Shown one piece after another: positions 15,865 through 25,195 of a DNA stretch of 64,000 bases; within the stretch, counting starts at the first letter, position 1; each line of letters begins with the position of its first letter. The stretch is from the NCBI RefSeq assembly GCF_001548375.1, contig NZ_AP017295.1, positions 4,622,501-4,686,500 on the forward strand. Direction: 5' to 3'. The notes beneath the pieces are model-generated. The model was not told where the DNA came from, searched no databases, and worked only from the letters and a program-made list of their open reading frames with translations. Both the position numbers and the translations under genes were made by a program. The stretch is from Nostoc sp. NIES-3756 (lineage in GTDB: Bacteria; Cyanobacteriota; Cyanobacteriia; Cyanobacteriales; Nostocaceae).

Positions 15865-18585
15865 ATGCAAATTAACAAAAAACAGTCATACTCTCAGACA
15901 AAAAATAATGTAGATAGCTTTAATAATGTTAAAAACACAGTAATTGCACAGCAGATTAATAACACTCAATTATGTGTTCATCAAATGTTTGAGGCACAGG
16001 TAGAAAAATCTCCTGATGCAGTTGCAGTGGTATGTCTAGATGAGAATGAATTTGCAGAACGTGCCACCCAAACTATCGTTGCTGACAAACCTAGTGAACT
16101 AACTTACCGACATTTAAATCAAAGAGCAAACCAACTAGCGCACCACCTGCGTACTTTAGGAGTTGGTTCTGAGGTATTGGTTGGTATATACATGGAGCGT
16201 TCCTTAGAGATGATAGTAGCAATACTAGGAGTTCTCAAAGCTGGTGGCGCTTATGTACCTTTAGATCCGGCTTATCCTCCAGAACGGTTAGCCTTCATTT
16301 TAGAGGATACCAAAACACCAGTCATGCTCACCCAGGAGAAATTGCTTGGTAAACTACCAACTCATGGAACGCAGGTAGTTTGTGTGGACTCAGAGTGGAA
16401 AGAAATCAGCCGTAATAGCCAAGAGAATCCTGTAAATTGGACAACACCAGAGAATCTAATCTACGTCATTTACACTTCTGGCTCTACAGGACAACCAAAG
16501 GGTGTGATGATTTCCCATTGTGGTATTTGCAATCAACTACATTGGCGACAAACAACCTTTAAATTAACCGATACAGATAAAGTCCTGCAAACTATATCTT
16601 TTAGCTTTGACCCCTCTGTCTGGCAGATATTTTGGCCGTTATGCTTCGGCGCACAGTTAATATTGCCCCGTCTAGGCGGACATCAAGACAGTGCTTATCT
16701 TGTGAAGACAATTGTTGAACAACAGATTACTGTTTTAGCAATGGTTCCCTCTATGCTGCGCGTTTTGCTGGAGGAGAAAGGAATTGAGAACTGCCAAAAC
16801 CTTAAGCATATTACCTGTGGTGGTGAAGCTTTAACAGTCGAACTCCTAGAACGCTTTTTTGTCCGTCTCAACTTAGATAATGTTCTGCATAATTGCTATG
16901 GCCCCACAGAAGCCTCTATTGATGCCAGCTTTTGGACATGCCAGCGCCAGACAAATTATGTCACCACTCCCATTGGTCGCCCCATTGCTAACGCAGAGAT
17001 TTATATTCTAGACTCTGATTTACAACCTATACCTGTGGGCGAACTTGGGGAATTACATATTGGTGGTATTGGTTTGGCACGCGGTTATCTCAATCGTCCC
17101 GAATTAACAGCACAGAAATTCATTCCTCACCCTTTTAATTCATCAGAGCGCCTTTATAAAACTGGAGACTTAGCGCGTTACTTGAGCGATGGTAACATTG
17201 AGTTCCTCGGTCGCCTTGATCAGCAAGTGAAGATTCGTGGCTTCCGCATTGAGTTAGGAGAAATTGAAGCGAAGCTATTGCTACACCCAAGTGTGCAGAC
17301 AAGCATAGTTATAGCCCATGAGGATAAGCTAGATAATAAGCGGTTGGTCGCCTATGTAGTTCCAAAAACGGGACAAACGCTTACAACTAGCGAACTCCGC
17401 GACTTTCTTAAGCAGAGGTTGGCAGATTATATGATACCGTCAGCCTTTTTCATGCTGAAATCTCTACCCCTAACACCCAACGGTAAAGTTGATCGCCGTG
17501 CTTTACCCACACCAGGACAAAATCGCCCCGAACTAGCAATAGACTTTATCGCACCAACAGACGAGGTAGAACTCAAGTTAACACAGATTTGGCAAGAGGC
17601 TTTAGGTATTAATTTCATAGGTGTTAAAGACAATTTCTTTGATTTAGGTGGACATTCTCTTGTTGCTTTACGCTTACTATCACTAATAGAGCAGACGTTC
17701 GGTAAAAGCCTTCCCCTATCAACTTTCTTGCAAGCCCCAACAGTGGAACAAGTAGCCAAGATTCTCCAGCAAGAGGAATCGCCTACACTGTGGAAGCCAC
17801 TTATTCCCATTCAACCCAATGGTAAGAAACCACCGCTATTCTGCATACACGCTGCGGATGGTAATGTTATGGTTTTTCATAACTTAGTCGCTAATTTGGA
17901 TGCAGATCAACCAGTTTACGCCCTGCAACCACATGGATTGGATGGGAAAAAACCTTTCCATACGAAAATTGAGGATATGGCATCTGACTATGTTAGAGAA
18001 ATTCGTACCATCCAACCACAGGGGCCTTACTTACTAGCAGGTTATTCTGCTGGGGGTGTCATCGCCTTTGAGATGGCACAACAACTGGTTGCTCAAGGGG
18101 AAAAGGTAGAGTTGTTAGGGTTGTTTGATACTTATAGTTCAGCTTATTTCCATGAGTCGTTGTCTCAATGGATTTTTCGCCATTGGCGGAACTTTTTAGG
18201 GCTTAAATCACAGCATAAATTGAAGTATTTACTTATAGGAATCCAGGAATTTTTTCTAAATATTAAGAGAGATTCAAATATAGATAATGCTGAGAATGTA
18301 TCTCTGGAATACAACCGAAGCCCTATGGAAATGAGTTTGTTTGCCACTCAAGAACAAGCTGTTAAAGACTATTGCCCACAAGTATATTCAGGTAAAATCA
18401 CCCTGTTTCGGAGTAGTGAGCAGCCTTTGTGGCTGGCAGGCGATCGCAAATTAGGTTGGCAAGGACTAGCAGAAGTTGAAGTTCACGATATTCCCGGCAA
18501 TCACAATAATATACTCAGAGCCAACGTTAAGTTTCTGGGCGATAAATTGAGGGATTGTTTGAAAATAACGAATATTGAGCAGTAA
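15865..18585 (+). CDS. Single-module NRPS: adenylation, carrier and thioesterase domains
   Basis: A 906-residue protein. Adenylation core motifs run in order: LKAGGAYVPLDP, YTSGSTGQPKG (about residues 203-213), NCYGPTEAS, YKTGDLAR, and the Lys-containing NGKVDRRALP. The carrier domain has DNFFDLGGHSLVALRL (phosphopantetheine Ser at about 597). The thioesterase has GYSAGG (Ser at about 727) and a late GNHNN (His at about 881). There is no condensation domain. Pocket residues matching GrsA positions 235/236/239 read D-P-W and 330/331 read I-D, a code I cannot assign. A-PCP-TE enzymes can release, dimerise or hand on a single acyl unit. The upstream unknown gene is the likely partner. IS remnants flank the pair. 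Confidence 0.9.
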   Translation: MQINKKQSYSQTKNNVDSFNNVKNTVIAQQINNTQLCVHQMFEAQVEKSPDAVAVVCLDENEFAERATQTIVADKPSELTYRHLNQRANQLAHHLRTLGVGSEVLVGIYMERSLEMIVAILGVLKAGGAYVPLDPAYPPERLAFILEDTKTPVMLTQEKLLGKLPTHGTQVVCVDSEWKEISRNSQENPVNWTTPENLIYVIYTSGSTGQPKGVMISHCGICNQLHWRQTTFKLTDTDKVLQTISFSFDPSVWQIFWPLCFGAQLILPRLGGHQDSAYLVKTIVEQQITVLAMVPSMLRVLLEEKGIENCQNLKHITCGGEALTVELLERFFVRLNLDNVLHNCYGPTEASIDASFWTCQRQTNYVTTPIGRPIANAEIYILDSDLQPIPVGELGELHIGGIGLARGYLNRPELTAQKFIPHPFNSSERLYKTGDLARYLSDGNIEFLGRLDQQVKIRGFRIELGEIEAKLLLHPSVQTSIVIAHEDKLDNKRLVAYVVPKTGQTLTTSELRDFLKQRLADYMIPSAFFMLKSLPLTPNGKVDRRALPTPGQNRPELAIDFIAPTDEVELKLTQIWQEALGINFIGVKDNFFDLGGHSLVALRLLSLIEQTFGKSLPLSTFLQAPTVEQVAKILQQEESPTLWKPLIPIQPNGKKPPLFCIHAADGNVMVFHNLVANLDADQPVYALQPHGLDGKKPFHTKIEDMASDYVREIRTIQPQGPYLLAGYSAGGVIAFEMAQQLVAQGEKVELLGLFDTYSSAYFHESLSQWIFRHWRNFLGLKSQHKLKYLLIGIQEFFLNIKRDSNIDNAENVSLEYNRSPMEMSLFATQEQAVKDYCPQVYSGKITLFRSSEQPLWLAGDRKLGWQGLAEVEVHDIPGNHNNILRANVKFLGDKLRDCLKITNIEQ

Positions 18586-18702
18586 TTAGCTATTGAGTTA
18601 ATTTTTCCTATTACAAACTAAACTTTTACAACTTTATCTTAGCGCATGTTTTAAAAGTTTTTCAGGGTTAAAAATTATGACAATAAACCAACTAACTGGC
18701 TG

Positions 18703-18776
18703 ACCATTGCTGCGCTTTTAACGCTTTGACTGAGAGAGCTTTTTTACAACATTCCTGACTTTTAAAACAGCCTCTA
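18703..18776 (-). mobile_element. Internally deleted second copy of the IS remnant
   Basis: The first 18 bases (ACCATTGCTGCGCTTTTA) equal those at 14581, and from 18730 CTGAGAGAGCTTTTTTACAA equals the end at 14864. Everything between is deleted. Orientation is the same as the upstream copy, so the two are direct repeats about 3.9 kb apart that bracket the NRPS cassette. Confidence 0.75.
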
Positions 18777-18859
18777 AGGAGCAAGAGCGAAAATAGTAAT
18801 GCTAGTGGATATTATTTCCCTATTTATACTACTTTTACCCTAATTAAACTACCTTATTA

Positions 18860-19087
18860 TCAACGTACAGATTCCACAATTACCATAATGGTAATTAAAC
18901 ACAAGAGGATAACTGCAAGAGGACCAAAAACAGCTTGTAAGATTGCAACTAGCATACTGTTGATGTGTACAGTACCTAAAACTGTAGAAATAACGTAGAC
19001 AATAGCAAAACCAAAAAGCATCAACAAAAAGTATTTAATTGACTTAGCGACTAAGCGAAACAATAGGGTGTCTTTATTGGTGGTCAT
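18860..19087 (-). CDS. Small membrane protein, unknown function
   Basis: A 75-residue protein from the ATG at 19087 (MTTNKDTLLFRLVAKSIKYF); a longer frame to 19126 adds 13 residues with no better signal. It has two predicted transmembrane helices (YFLLMLFGFAIVYVISTVL and AVFGPLAVILLCLITIMVIV) joined by a short loop. It is not recognised as a member of a named family. It stands alone on the minus strand between the NRPS cassette and the STAND gene. Confidence 0.6.
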   Translation of the reverse strand: MTTNKDTLLFRLVAKSIKYFLLMLFGFAIVYVISTVLGTVHINSMLVAILQAVFGPLAVILLCLITIMVIVESVR

Positions 19088-19780
19088 GAATTTACTCTCA
19101 ATTAAATGGTGGATATATTTCTGCACAAATCTACTATTTATCTCAGTGAATAAACCGAATGTTCTGGTTGTAGTTCATCGTTGTGTTTTCCCAATTAATT
19201 AACACTTGGATGCAACAAACAAACTACAAATGAACCAAGCCTCTCAACACCACATTTATGGCAGACATATCTATTAGCATTTTTGCCATCTTGGGCAAAT
19301 GGGTAATAATTTTGATTGCACTCAGTTTTTGTTCAACATGATTGAACCCCTGTAGGGTGGAAAGGAATATCACTATTTGCACGCTCTACAGAATCTAGTC
19401 AGTTAATTCCTACCGCTTGTGTAATTTAATTAAATGATGACTACTGAGTTGGTTTATAATTTTGGATTTCAGATTAAAAAACTAACATTTAAAATCGCAA
19501 ATCCCAACTTTTTTAGTCATCAGACCTTTCTTTATGAGTAAGCCAAAAGTATTAGCTTTACTCATTAAATCTCTCCTCAACCGTATCTCCATTGGCAATT
19601 AACTTAACTTTGCCTGTATTGATTACAAGCATAATACAATGTTAGGAAATTTGCAGTGGGATAAAGTAAGAGATTTACTCCCCTACTGGGTAGGAAAAAG
19701 TAGTTTGGGGTATGACTGCCGACAGAGAAATCTGAAAAATATAGTTATAATTAAGCACAAGTGATACAGTCAGGCGATCA
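19088..19780. other. Gene-free region before the STAND gene
   Basis: No gene longer than 30 codons is supported. A 27-codon frame at 19258-19341 (plus strand, MADISISIFAILGKWVIILI) is hydrophobic and could be a microprotein, but it lacks a ribosome binding site. The promoter of the gene at 19781 should lie here. Confidence 0.4.
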
Positions 19781-22132
19781 ATGGGTGCAGAAGAAGCTTT
19801 AGAGCTTTTGGATAGTTTGATTTTTCGTACAACAGGGGAACGTCTAGATACAGCGCAAAGAATATTATTACGTAATTTATGGGAGGATGAAAGACGAACT
19901 TATCAGAATATTGCTGACATTTGTGGTTACACAGAAGCACATTTGAAAGCAGTTGGTGCGGAACTTTGGCAAATATTAACAGATGTGTTGGGGGAAAAAG
20001 TCTCGAAATCTAACTTCTTTTCGGTGGTTCAGAGATTTGGACGTTCGCAAACATTGCCGAAGATGTCGCCTATTTTAAGTTTAGTGGTGAATAATTGCCA
20101 GTCACCAGAACTAGATCATAACTTTGTGGGGCGCGATCGCGAAATAGCCGAACTAAACAACTACGTGATGCGAGGCGCAAAGATTATCCTCATTCAAGGT
20201 GAAGGCGGTGTTGGTAAAACTACCCTGGCGCGGAGGTATTTGAAAACGCAAGGTTATTACTTACTAGAGTTGTGGATGGCTAAGGAAAGCCAAAACATTG
20301 TGTCTGTAGAGAGTGTGGTTGAGGAATGGCTGAGGGTTGATTTTAACGAAGAACCAGGTAAAGAGTTTGGGATTAATTTAGAGAGGTTGCGGCGTAAACT
20401 GAGGGATACAGCCTGTAAGATAGGGGTTTTAATTGATAATCTGGAGTCTGCTTTAGATAGAAACGGACGTATTATTATTTCTCGTCGTCCTTATGTAGAG
20501 CTTTTACGAGTCTTAGCAGATCCTAGCATTCAATCTATCACGTTGATAACCAGCCGTGAACGTCTGTATGAATCTGGGGTAGATGTGACTTTCTATTCTC
20601 TAGGGGGTTTAGATGAGTCTACTTGGCTCAAGTTTTGTGCTAGTTGTCAAATTAAATCTGACTCCACTGCGTTGAGTGAAATGTGCAGAGCTTATGGTGG
20701 TAACGCTAAAGCTATGCAGATTATTAGTGGTACAATCACCACAGATTTTGAAGGCGATGCTGATGTTTACTGGCGCGAAAATAAGAATGATTTATTAATT
20801 GAACCAGAACTAAAAAATTTGGTTGCTAGCCAATTTGACCGTTTAGAACAAATGGATAGTGAAGCATACCGTTTACTTTGCCGTTTGGGGTGCTATCGCT
20901 ATCAAGATGTTAGTCATGTCACTATTAAGGGATTACAATGTTTACTTTGGGATGTCCCTGAAGAACAAGCCAAAAGAGTAATTAAATATTTGACAGACCG
21001 TTTATTGATAGAATTTAGTAAAGGGAAATATTGGTTACATCCAGTGATTGCTACAGAAGCGATCGCCAGGTTAAAACTAAATGGAGAATGGCACATAGCT
21101 AACCAAAAAGCTGCCGAATTTTGGCATAATAGCGTTACTCAAGTCGAAAATCCCCAAGATGCTTTGATGGCATTAGAAGCTTATCATCACTACATGGAAA
21201 TTGGTGATTTTGAACAAGCTGCTAATGTGATTATTCGTGGTAGACCAAACAAATGGGATAATAAGATATCTCTGGGGGTTTTATTTAACAGATTGGGTTT
21301 ATTAGAGACGTTAATTTCTGTTATAAGTCCCTTAATTGAAAAATTAGATTCTGATTACCATTTAAACATACTTTATAATCTGCTCGGTAGAGCTTATCAC
21401 CAAGTAGGAAATATTAAATCAGCATTAGACTGTCATTATAAATCTAATAAAATTGCTGAAAAGCATGGCTTTCTGCAAGAGAGAATATCTAGCAATTTTA
21501 ATTTAGGACTATGTTATACAGATTTATGGGAAATTGATAAGGCAAGCCAGATTTTTTACTATGTGAAGAATTTAGCAGCAACAGATAAAAGCTACTATCA
21601 ATATGTTATTTATTCCTTATGTTGTTTAGCTTACCTAGATTCTTCTATAGGACAGAATGAAAATGTAGGGTCTATGCTAAAAGAAGCCAAAACTGGGTTA
21701 GCAAACGATAGACTAACTTCTTGGGGTATAGGTACTAGTTTACTATTTCTGAGTTTGACTTATAAAAATTTAGGTTTGATAGAAACTGCTTGGGAAATGT
21801 GCCATCAAGCTATTAACCATTGTCGGCAAAATCAGTTTAGCTTTTTAGAAGCAAGGGCTAAATCTTGTTTAGCCTCATTATATCGGGAAAAGGGAGAATT
21901 TACAGAAGCGATCGCTAAACATCTAGAAGCCATCAGCAATATGAATACGGTATCTGATAAATGTAACTTAGCTAAAGCATATTATCAGTTAGGTTTAACT
22001 TATCAAAGAATGGGGGATGTTAACCAGAGTAGGGAGACATTTCAGGCTGCGATCGCTATTTTTAATGATATGCCTGCACCTAAGCAAGTAGAGAAAGTAA
22101 AAATAGCAATGGTACGTTTAGAAAAAAGTTAA
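19781..22132 (+). CDS. STAND NTPase with N-terminal helical domain and C-terminal TPRs
   Basis: A 783-residue signal-transduction ATPase. Residues 1-90 (EEALELLDSLIFRTTGERLD, later YQNIADICGYTEAHLK) look like the winged-helix domain found at the N-terminus of many cyanobacterial NACHT and NB-ARC proteins (vMAP-type). Walker A is GEGGVGKTTLARRYL at about residue 140, Walker B is GVLIDNLESAL, and sensor 1 is TLITSRER, all NB-ARC like. From about residue 480 helical repeats of TPR type follow (LGRAYHQVGNIKSALDCHYK and several more). Such proteins sense a ligand through the repeats and switch on an effector; some act in anti-phage defence. No separate effector gene is adjacent and no catalytic effector domain is visible. 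Confidence 0.85.
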   Translation: MGAEEALELLDSLIFRTTGERLDTAQRILLRNLWEDERRTYQNIADICGYTEAHLKAVGAELWQILTDVLGEKVSKSNFFSVVQRFGRSQTLPKMSPILSLVVNNCQSPELDHNFVGRDREIAELNNYVMRGAKIILIQGEGGVGKTTLARRYLKTQGYYLLELWMAKESQNIVSVESVVEEWLRVDFNEEPGKEFGINLERLRRKLRDTACKIGVLIDNLESALDRNGRIIISRRPYVELLRVLADPSIQSITLITSRERLYESGVDVTFYSLGGLDESTWLKFCASCQIKSDSTALSEMCRAYGGNAKAMQIISGTITTDFEGDADVYWRENKNDLLIEPELKNLVASQFDRLEQMDSEAYRLLCRLGCYRYQDVSHVTIKGLQCLLWDVPEEQAKRVIKYLTDRLLIEFSKGKYWLHPVIATEAIARLKLNGEWHIANQKAAEFWHNSVTQVENPQDALMALEAYHHYMEIGDFEQAANVIIRGRPNKWDNKISLGVLFNRLGLLETLISVISPLIEKLDSDYHLNILYNLLGRAYHQVGNIKSALDCHYKSNKIAEKHGFLQERISSNFNLGLCYTDLWEIDKASQIFYYVKNLAATDKSYYQYVIYSLCCLAYLDSSIGQNENVGSMLKEAKTGLANDRLTSWGIGTSLLFLSLTYKNLGLIETAWEMCHQAINHCRQNQFSFLEARAKSCLASLYREKGEFTEAIAKHLEAISNMNTVSDKCNLAKAYYQLGLTYQRMGDVNQSRETFQAAIAIFNDMPAPKQVEKVKIAMVRLEKS

Positions 22133-22174
22133 ATTTTGTTAGACTGACATTATTACCTCAACGGAATAACACAA

Positions 22175-22282
22175 ATGTCCAACCCAGAAAAGAACCATAT
22201 CAAAATTGATCCTGGAACCGTAGTTTTAATTGCTGGAGCCTTAATACTTCTACCTCTACTATTCGCCGGGTTTTGGCAATAA
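22175..22282 (+). CDS. 35-residue single-helix membrane protein
   Basis: ATG at 22175 to TAA at 22282. It reads MSNPEKNHIKIDPGTVVLIA, then a hydrophobic run ending FAGFWQ: a short polar N-terminus and one transmembrane helix. It lies 42 bp after the STAND gene on the same strand and could be co-transcribed. The composition is far from random and resembles small photosynthetic or toxin-like membrane peptides, but no family is recognised. Real status is uncertain because of its length. Confidence 0.5.
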   Translation: MSNPEKNHIKIDPGTVVLIAGALILLPLLFAGFWQ

Positions 22283-22295
22283 TTTCACCTACCAA

Positions 22296-22688
22296 TTATT
22301 TTAGCAGCTTCTGTACCAAGCGTAGTGAAGATATCACTAGCTTAATACGCTGTTGAGTTTTAGATGCGGTTTTCACTTCATCTAATATCTTCTGCAACTC
22401 AGTTAGATTATCTTGATTAATTCCAATAATAGTAGATTTAAAAATAGCAGTCCTAACACTATCAAGGGCATTTTCGCATTCTTGATATACTTGTCTATAC
22501 TCACTAGCCTCATCCCATCTACTATCCATTCTCGCGCTTGTCAATTCAAACTGAATTTGTGGCAAAAGACTAGCTAGTTCTGCTTGTATTTGATGTAGTT
22601 GTTCAATCTTTATTTGGTTGTTAGGTATATTTTTTAATTGGGTAAGTAGGGTTTGTGATTTATTAATTAATTCATCATTGTTCTGCAT
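22296..22688 (-). CDS. Coiled-coil protein, unknown function
   Basis: A 130-residue, almost fully helical protein (LINKSQTLLTQLKNIPNNQI; later EYRQVYQECENALDSVRTA). Heptad-like spacing of Leu and Ile suggests a coiled coil or four-helix bundle. No signal peptide. It is encoded 21 bp after the lipoprotein gene on the same strand, so the two probably form an operon and may interact. No named family is recognised. Confidence 0.65.
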   Translation of the reverse strand: MQNNDELINKSQTLLTQLKNIPNNQIKIEQLHQIQAELASLLPQIQFELTSARMDSRWDEASEYRQVYQECENALDSVRTAIFKSTIIGINQDNLTELQKILDEVKTASKTQQRIKLVISSLRLVQKLLK

Positions 22689-22709
22689 ACAATTGTATAT
22701 AAATTAGAT

Positions 22710-23642
22710 TTATTGACATAGCTGGGGTTTGGATGTTTGCGGTTGTGTTCTTCTCAAAGATACATCACTGACAAACTCCCTCAATGTTCGGTCTTCATTG
22801 ATAACCCTTTCTATAGTTCTCATCCTAGTTCTGAGGCTACTATAGTTTTTCCCTGTAAGATTGCTTGTTATACCAATTATCTGCGTAACTCTGGCTGCAA
22901 TGACATCAAAACTCAGATTTGAATAATCATCAATTAATCTTGATAGCTGTCGTCCAGTATCTGCCGCTATTAAAAGTTTAGTCACAGTATCCTCAAGTGC
23001 AGCTTTTTCATCAGCATTTACTCTCAACCATTCATCTATTTGTTCTGCAACTTGGCGTTTAATTTCTTCTGCTGAGGTTGGTGAAGATGAATTGCGATTA
23101 TTGTATAACCGACGAAGCTGCTGTAACCGAACGCTAATTAATACCCTTTGCGAATTGTTTGGTTGAGGCGGTCTTTCTTGAATTTGCTTGGCTAAGAGTA
23201 ACATTTTTACTGTTAAACATCTTGCAGGTTGAGCTGTTTGAGCAACTATTCTAGAACTACCATAATCAATGTTCTCTAAATTTTGAAATACTTCTAAAGC
23301 AGTGTCATATTCGGCAGTTAAAGCATCTAACTCTCGGTCAAGATTTGATGGTTGTTTGTTTGTCTCGTCGTCTTGGGTAATAATTTTATCTATTTCGATA
23401 ATATTTCTAAAGTTAATACTAGGATCAGTAAGTAATTGCTGCGTGATTAACTCCCGAGATAATTGGGGGTCTAGTGGAACATTTTTTAATGTATAGACAT
23501 CTTTAACTGATGCAATAGCTTCAACTACTTGGTTGTGAAATCTTTCGGTAGTTATCCTTAACATCGTTCTTCTCTCAGGTGTGCAACTACTGAGAGTTAA
23601 ACTCATTGCCACAGTAAATATATAAAATCTAAGTTTAGTCAA
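22710..23642 (-). CDS. Lipoprotein with helical repeats, unknown function
   Basis: About 310 residues, from a TTG at 23642. The N-terminus is hydrophobic and ends LTLSSC, a usable lipobox with Cys20 as the lipidation site, followed by TPERR. The body is helical and charged (NNIVE-like stretches, SAEEIKRQVAEQIDEWLRVN). The protein should be anchored to a membrane facing the periplasm. No catalytic motif is seen and no family is recognised. Its partner is probably the coiled-coil protein encoded directly downstream. The start codon is inferred from the need for a signal peptide; no good ribosome binding site is visible. Confidence 0.65.
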   Translation of the reverse strand: MTKLRFYIFTVAMSLTLSSCTPERRTMLRITTERFHNQVVEAIASVKDVYTLKNVPLDPQLSRELITQQLLTDPSINFRNIIEIDKIITQDDETNKQPSNLDRELDALTAEYDTALEVFQNLENIDYGSSRIVAQTAQPARCLTVKMLLLAKQIQERPPQPNNSQRVLISVRLQQLRRLYNNRNSSSPTSAEEIKRQVAEQIDEWLRVNADEKAALEDTVTKLLIAADTGRQLSRLIDDYSNLSFDVIAARVTQIIGITSNLTGKNYSSLRTRMRTIERVINEDRTLREFVSDVSLRRTQPQTSKPQLCQ

Positions 23643-23805
23643 GTTTAGTGAGATGAATTACTGATAACGGAATTTCCTATTTATATATTTTTAACCCAGC
23701 TTTATTGTGAAAAATACTTAATTCTTAATATCAGTTTTCCCCAAAAGCGATAGATGAATAGTCTCTATGGCGTGTTTTCATACTATCTGTTGAACATCCT
23801 AAATA

Positions 23806-23853
23806 GTTTAGATTCCCCTTACCTGAAAAAAGGAGGATAGAGGGGATCTAAAC
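23806..23853. repeat. Palindromic dispersed repeat
   Basis: GTTTAGATTCCCCTT is followed by AGGGGATCTAAAC, nearly perfect inverted arms of about 14 bp with an AAAAAAGGAGGA centre. It resembles REP-like units that recur between genes in Nostoc genomes. Confidence 0.65.
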
Positions 23854-23931
23854 ATTTTGGGTATATGATTATTGGATTTGTGTGTATACCGTAGAAAGAG
23901 GATCTAAAACTTTAAAAACAGTCCCCATTCC

Positions 23932-25077
23932 CTAACGTAAAACTTGCTGTAGGGCTGGAATCAACTGGTCTACACTTTCTTTACGACTGTTGTAACCCAT
24001 TAGTCCCACACGCCAGACTTTACCAGCTAGTTCACCCAAGCCGCCGCCAACTTCAATGTTATGCTCATTGAGTAACTGACGGGCAGCAGCTTTACCATCA
24101 ACTCCGTCGGGAATGCAGACTGTGGTTAAGGTTGGTAGTCTGTACTCTTTCTCAACGTGCAGACTTAATCCTATATCTTCTAATCTTTCCCACAAATACT
24201 CAACATTCTTTTGGTGGCGTTGCCAGCAGTTGGCTAGTCCTTCTTGGGCAATTAAACGTAATGCTTCCCGCAAAGCATAGTATAAGTTGATTGGGGCTGT
24301 ATGGTGATAAACTCTTTCGCTACCCCAATATTTACCCAGCAAGTTCATATCTAAATACCAGTTTGCCACCTTAGTGCGTCGGCGTTGCAATTTCTCAACA
24401 GCGCGAGGACTCATGGTAAAAGGTGAAGCGCCAGGAGGACAACCCAAACCTTTTTGACTACAACTGTAAGCTAAATCAACCCCCCACGCATCCAAAAAGA
24501 TGGGAACACCACCCAAACTGGTAACTGTATCTATGAGTAAGAGAGTGCCAAATTCTCGACACAACTCACCCACACCTTCCAAGGGTTGACGCGCACCTGT
24601 GGAGGTTTCTGCATGAACTAAAGCCAGAATTGCCGGACGATGGGTTTCTAAAGCGCTGCGGAGTTCTTCGAGTGAAAATACTTGCCCCCAAGGTTTGCTG
24701 ATAGTGCGGACATCTGCGCCATAGCGTCCCGCCATATCCACCAGACGATTACCAAAATAACCAGCAACACCAATCAAAACTACATCACCGGGTTCTACAG
24801 CATTGGCGATGGTGGCTTCCATTGCGGCTGTTCCTGTACCACTCACAGCAATGGTCAGTTGATTTTCTGTTTGCCACACGTAACGCAGCAAAGACTGGAT
24901 TTCGTCCATCAGGGCGAGGAAGGCTGGATCTAAATGTCCCACTGGTGATACGTTCATTGCTTGCAGAACTGCCGGATGGGCATTTGACGGCCCAGGCCCC
25001 AATAGCAGACGAGAGGGAACTTCTAAAGGTTCTAGTTGTAAGCGTTGATTGTCATTGATGGAGATTATCTGTGCCAT
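23932..25077 (-). CDS. Class V aminotransferase, alanine/serine-glyoxylate type
   Basis: A PLP-dependent enzyme of about 381 residues (ATG at 25077; 25089 is an alternative). LLLGPGPSNAHPAVLQAM at the N-terminus is the usual substrate region. AVSGTGTAAMEA binds the PLP phosphate, LLLIDTVTSLGGVPI carries the Asp that pairs with the pyridine nitrogen, and the Schiff-base Lys is in YSCSQKGLGCPPG. VWRVGLMGYNSR near the C-terminus carries the substrate Arg. It should transfer an amino group to glyoxylate, giving glycine, as needed in photorespiration. Distinguishing alanine from serine as donor is not possible here. Intact and of normal length. Confidence 0.9.
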   Translation of the reverse strand: MAQIISINDNQRLQLEPLEVPSRLLLGPGPSNAHPAVLQAMNVSPVGHLDPAFLALMDEIQSLLRYVWQTENQLTIAVSGTGTAAMEATIANAVEPGDVVLIGVAGYFGNRLVDMAGRYGADVRTISKPWGQVFSLEELRSALETHRPAILALVHAETSTGARQPLEGVGELCREFGTLLLIDTVTSLGGVPIFLDAWGVDLAYSCSQKGLGCPPGASPFTMSPRAVEKLQRRRTKVANWYLDMNLLGKYWGSERVYHHTAPINLYYALREALRLIAQEGLANCWQRHQKNVEYLWERLEDIGLSLHVEKEYRLPTLTTVCIPDGVDGKAAARQLLNEHNIEVGGGLGELAGKVWRVGLMGYNSRKESVDQLIPALQQVLR

Positions 25078-25195
25078 AACGATCGCCATATAATACTTAC
25101 CGCATCATAAAGCGATCGCATCACTCATGTTTTACTTAGTCATGAGAATTTTGACAGTTAACCATCAACAGTCAACAAAAAAATCTATTGCTTTG

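Noticed and set aside
19258..19341. 27-codon hydrophobic frame before the STAND gene
   Set aside because: No ribosome binding site and too short to judge; kept only as a note in the gap entry.
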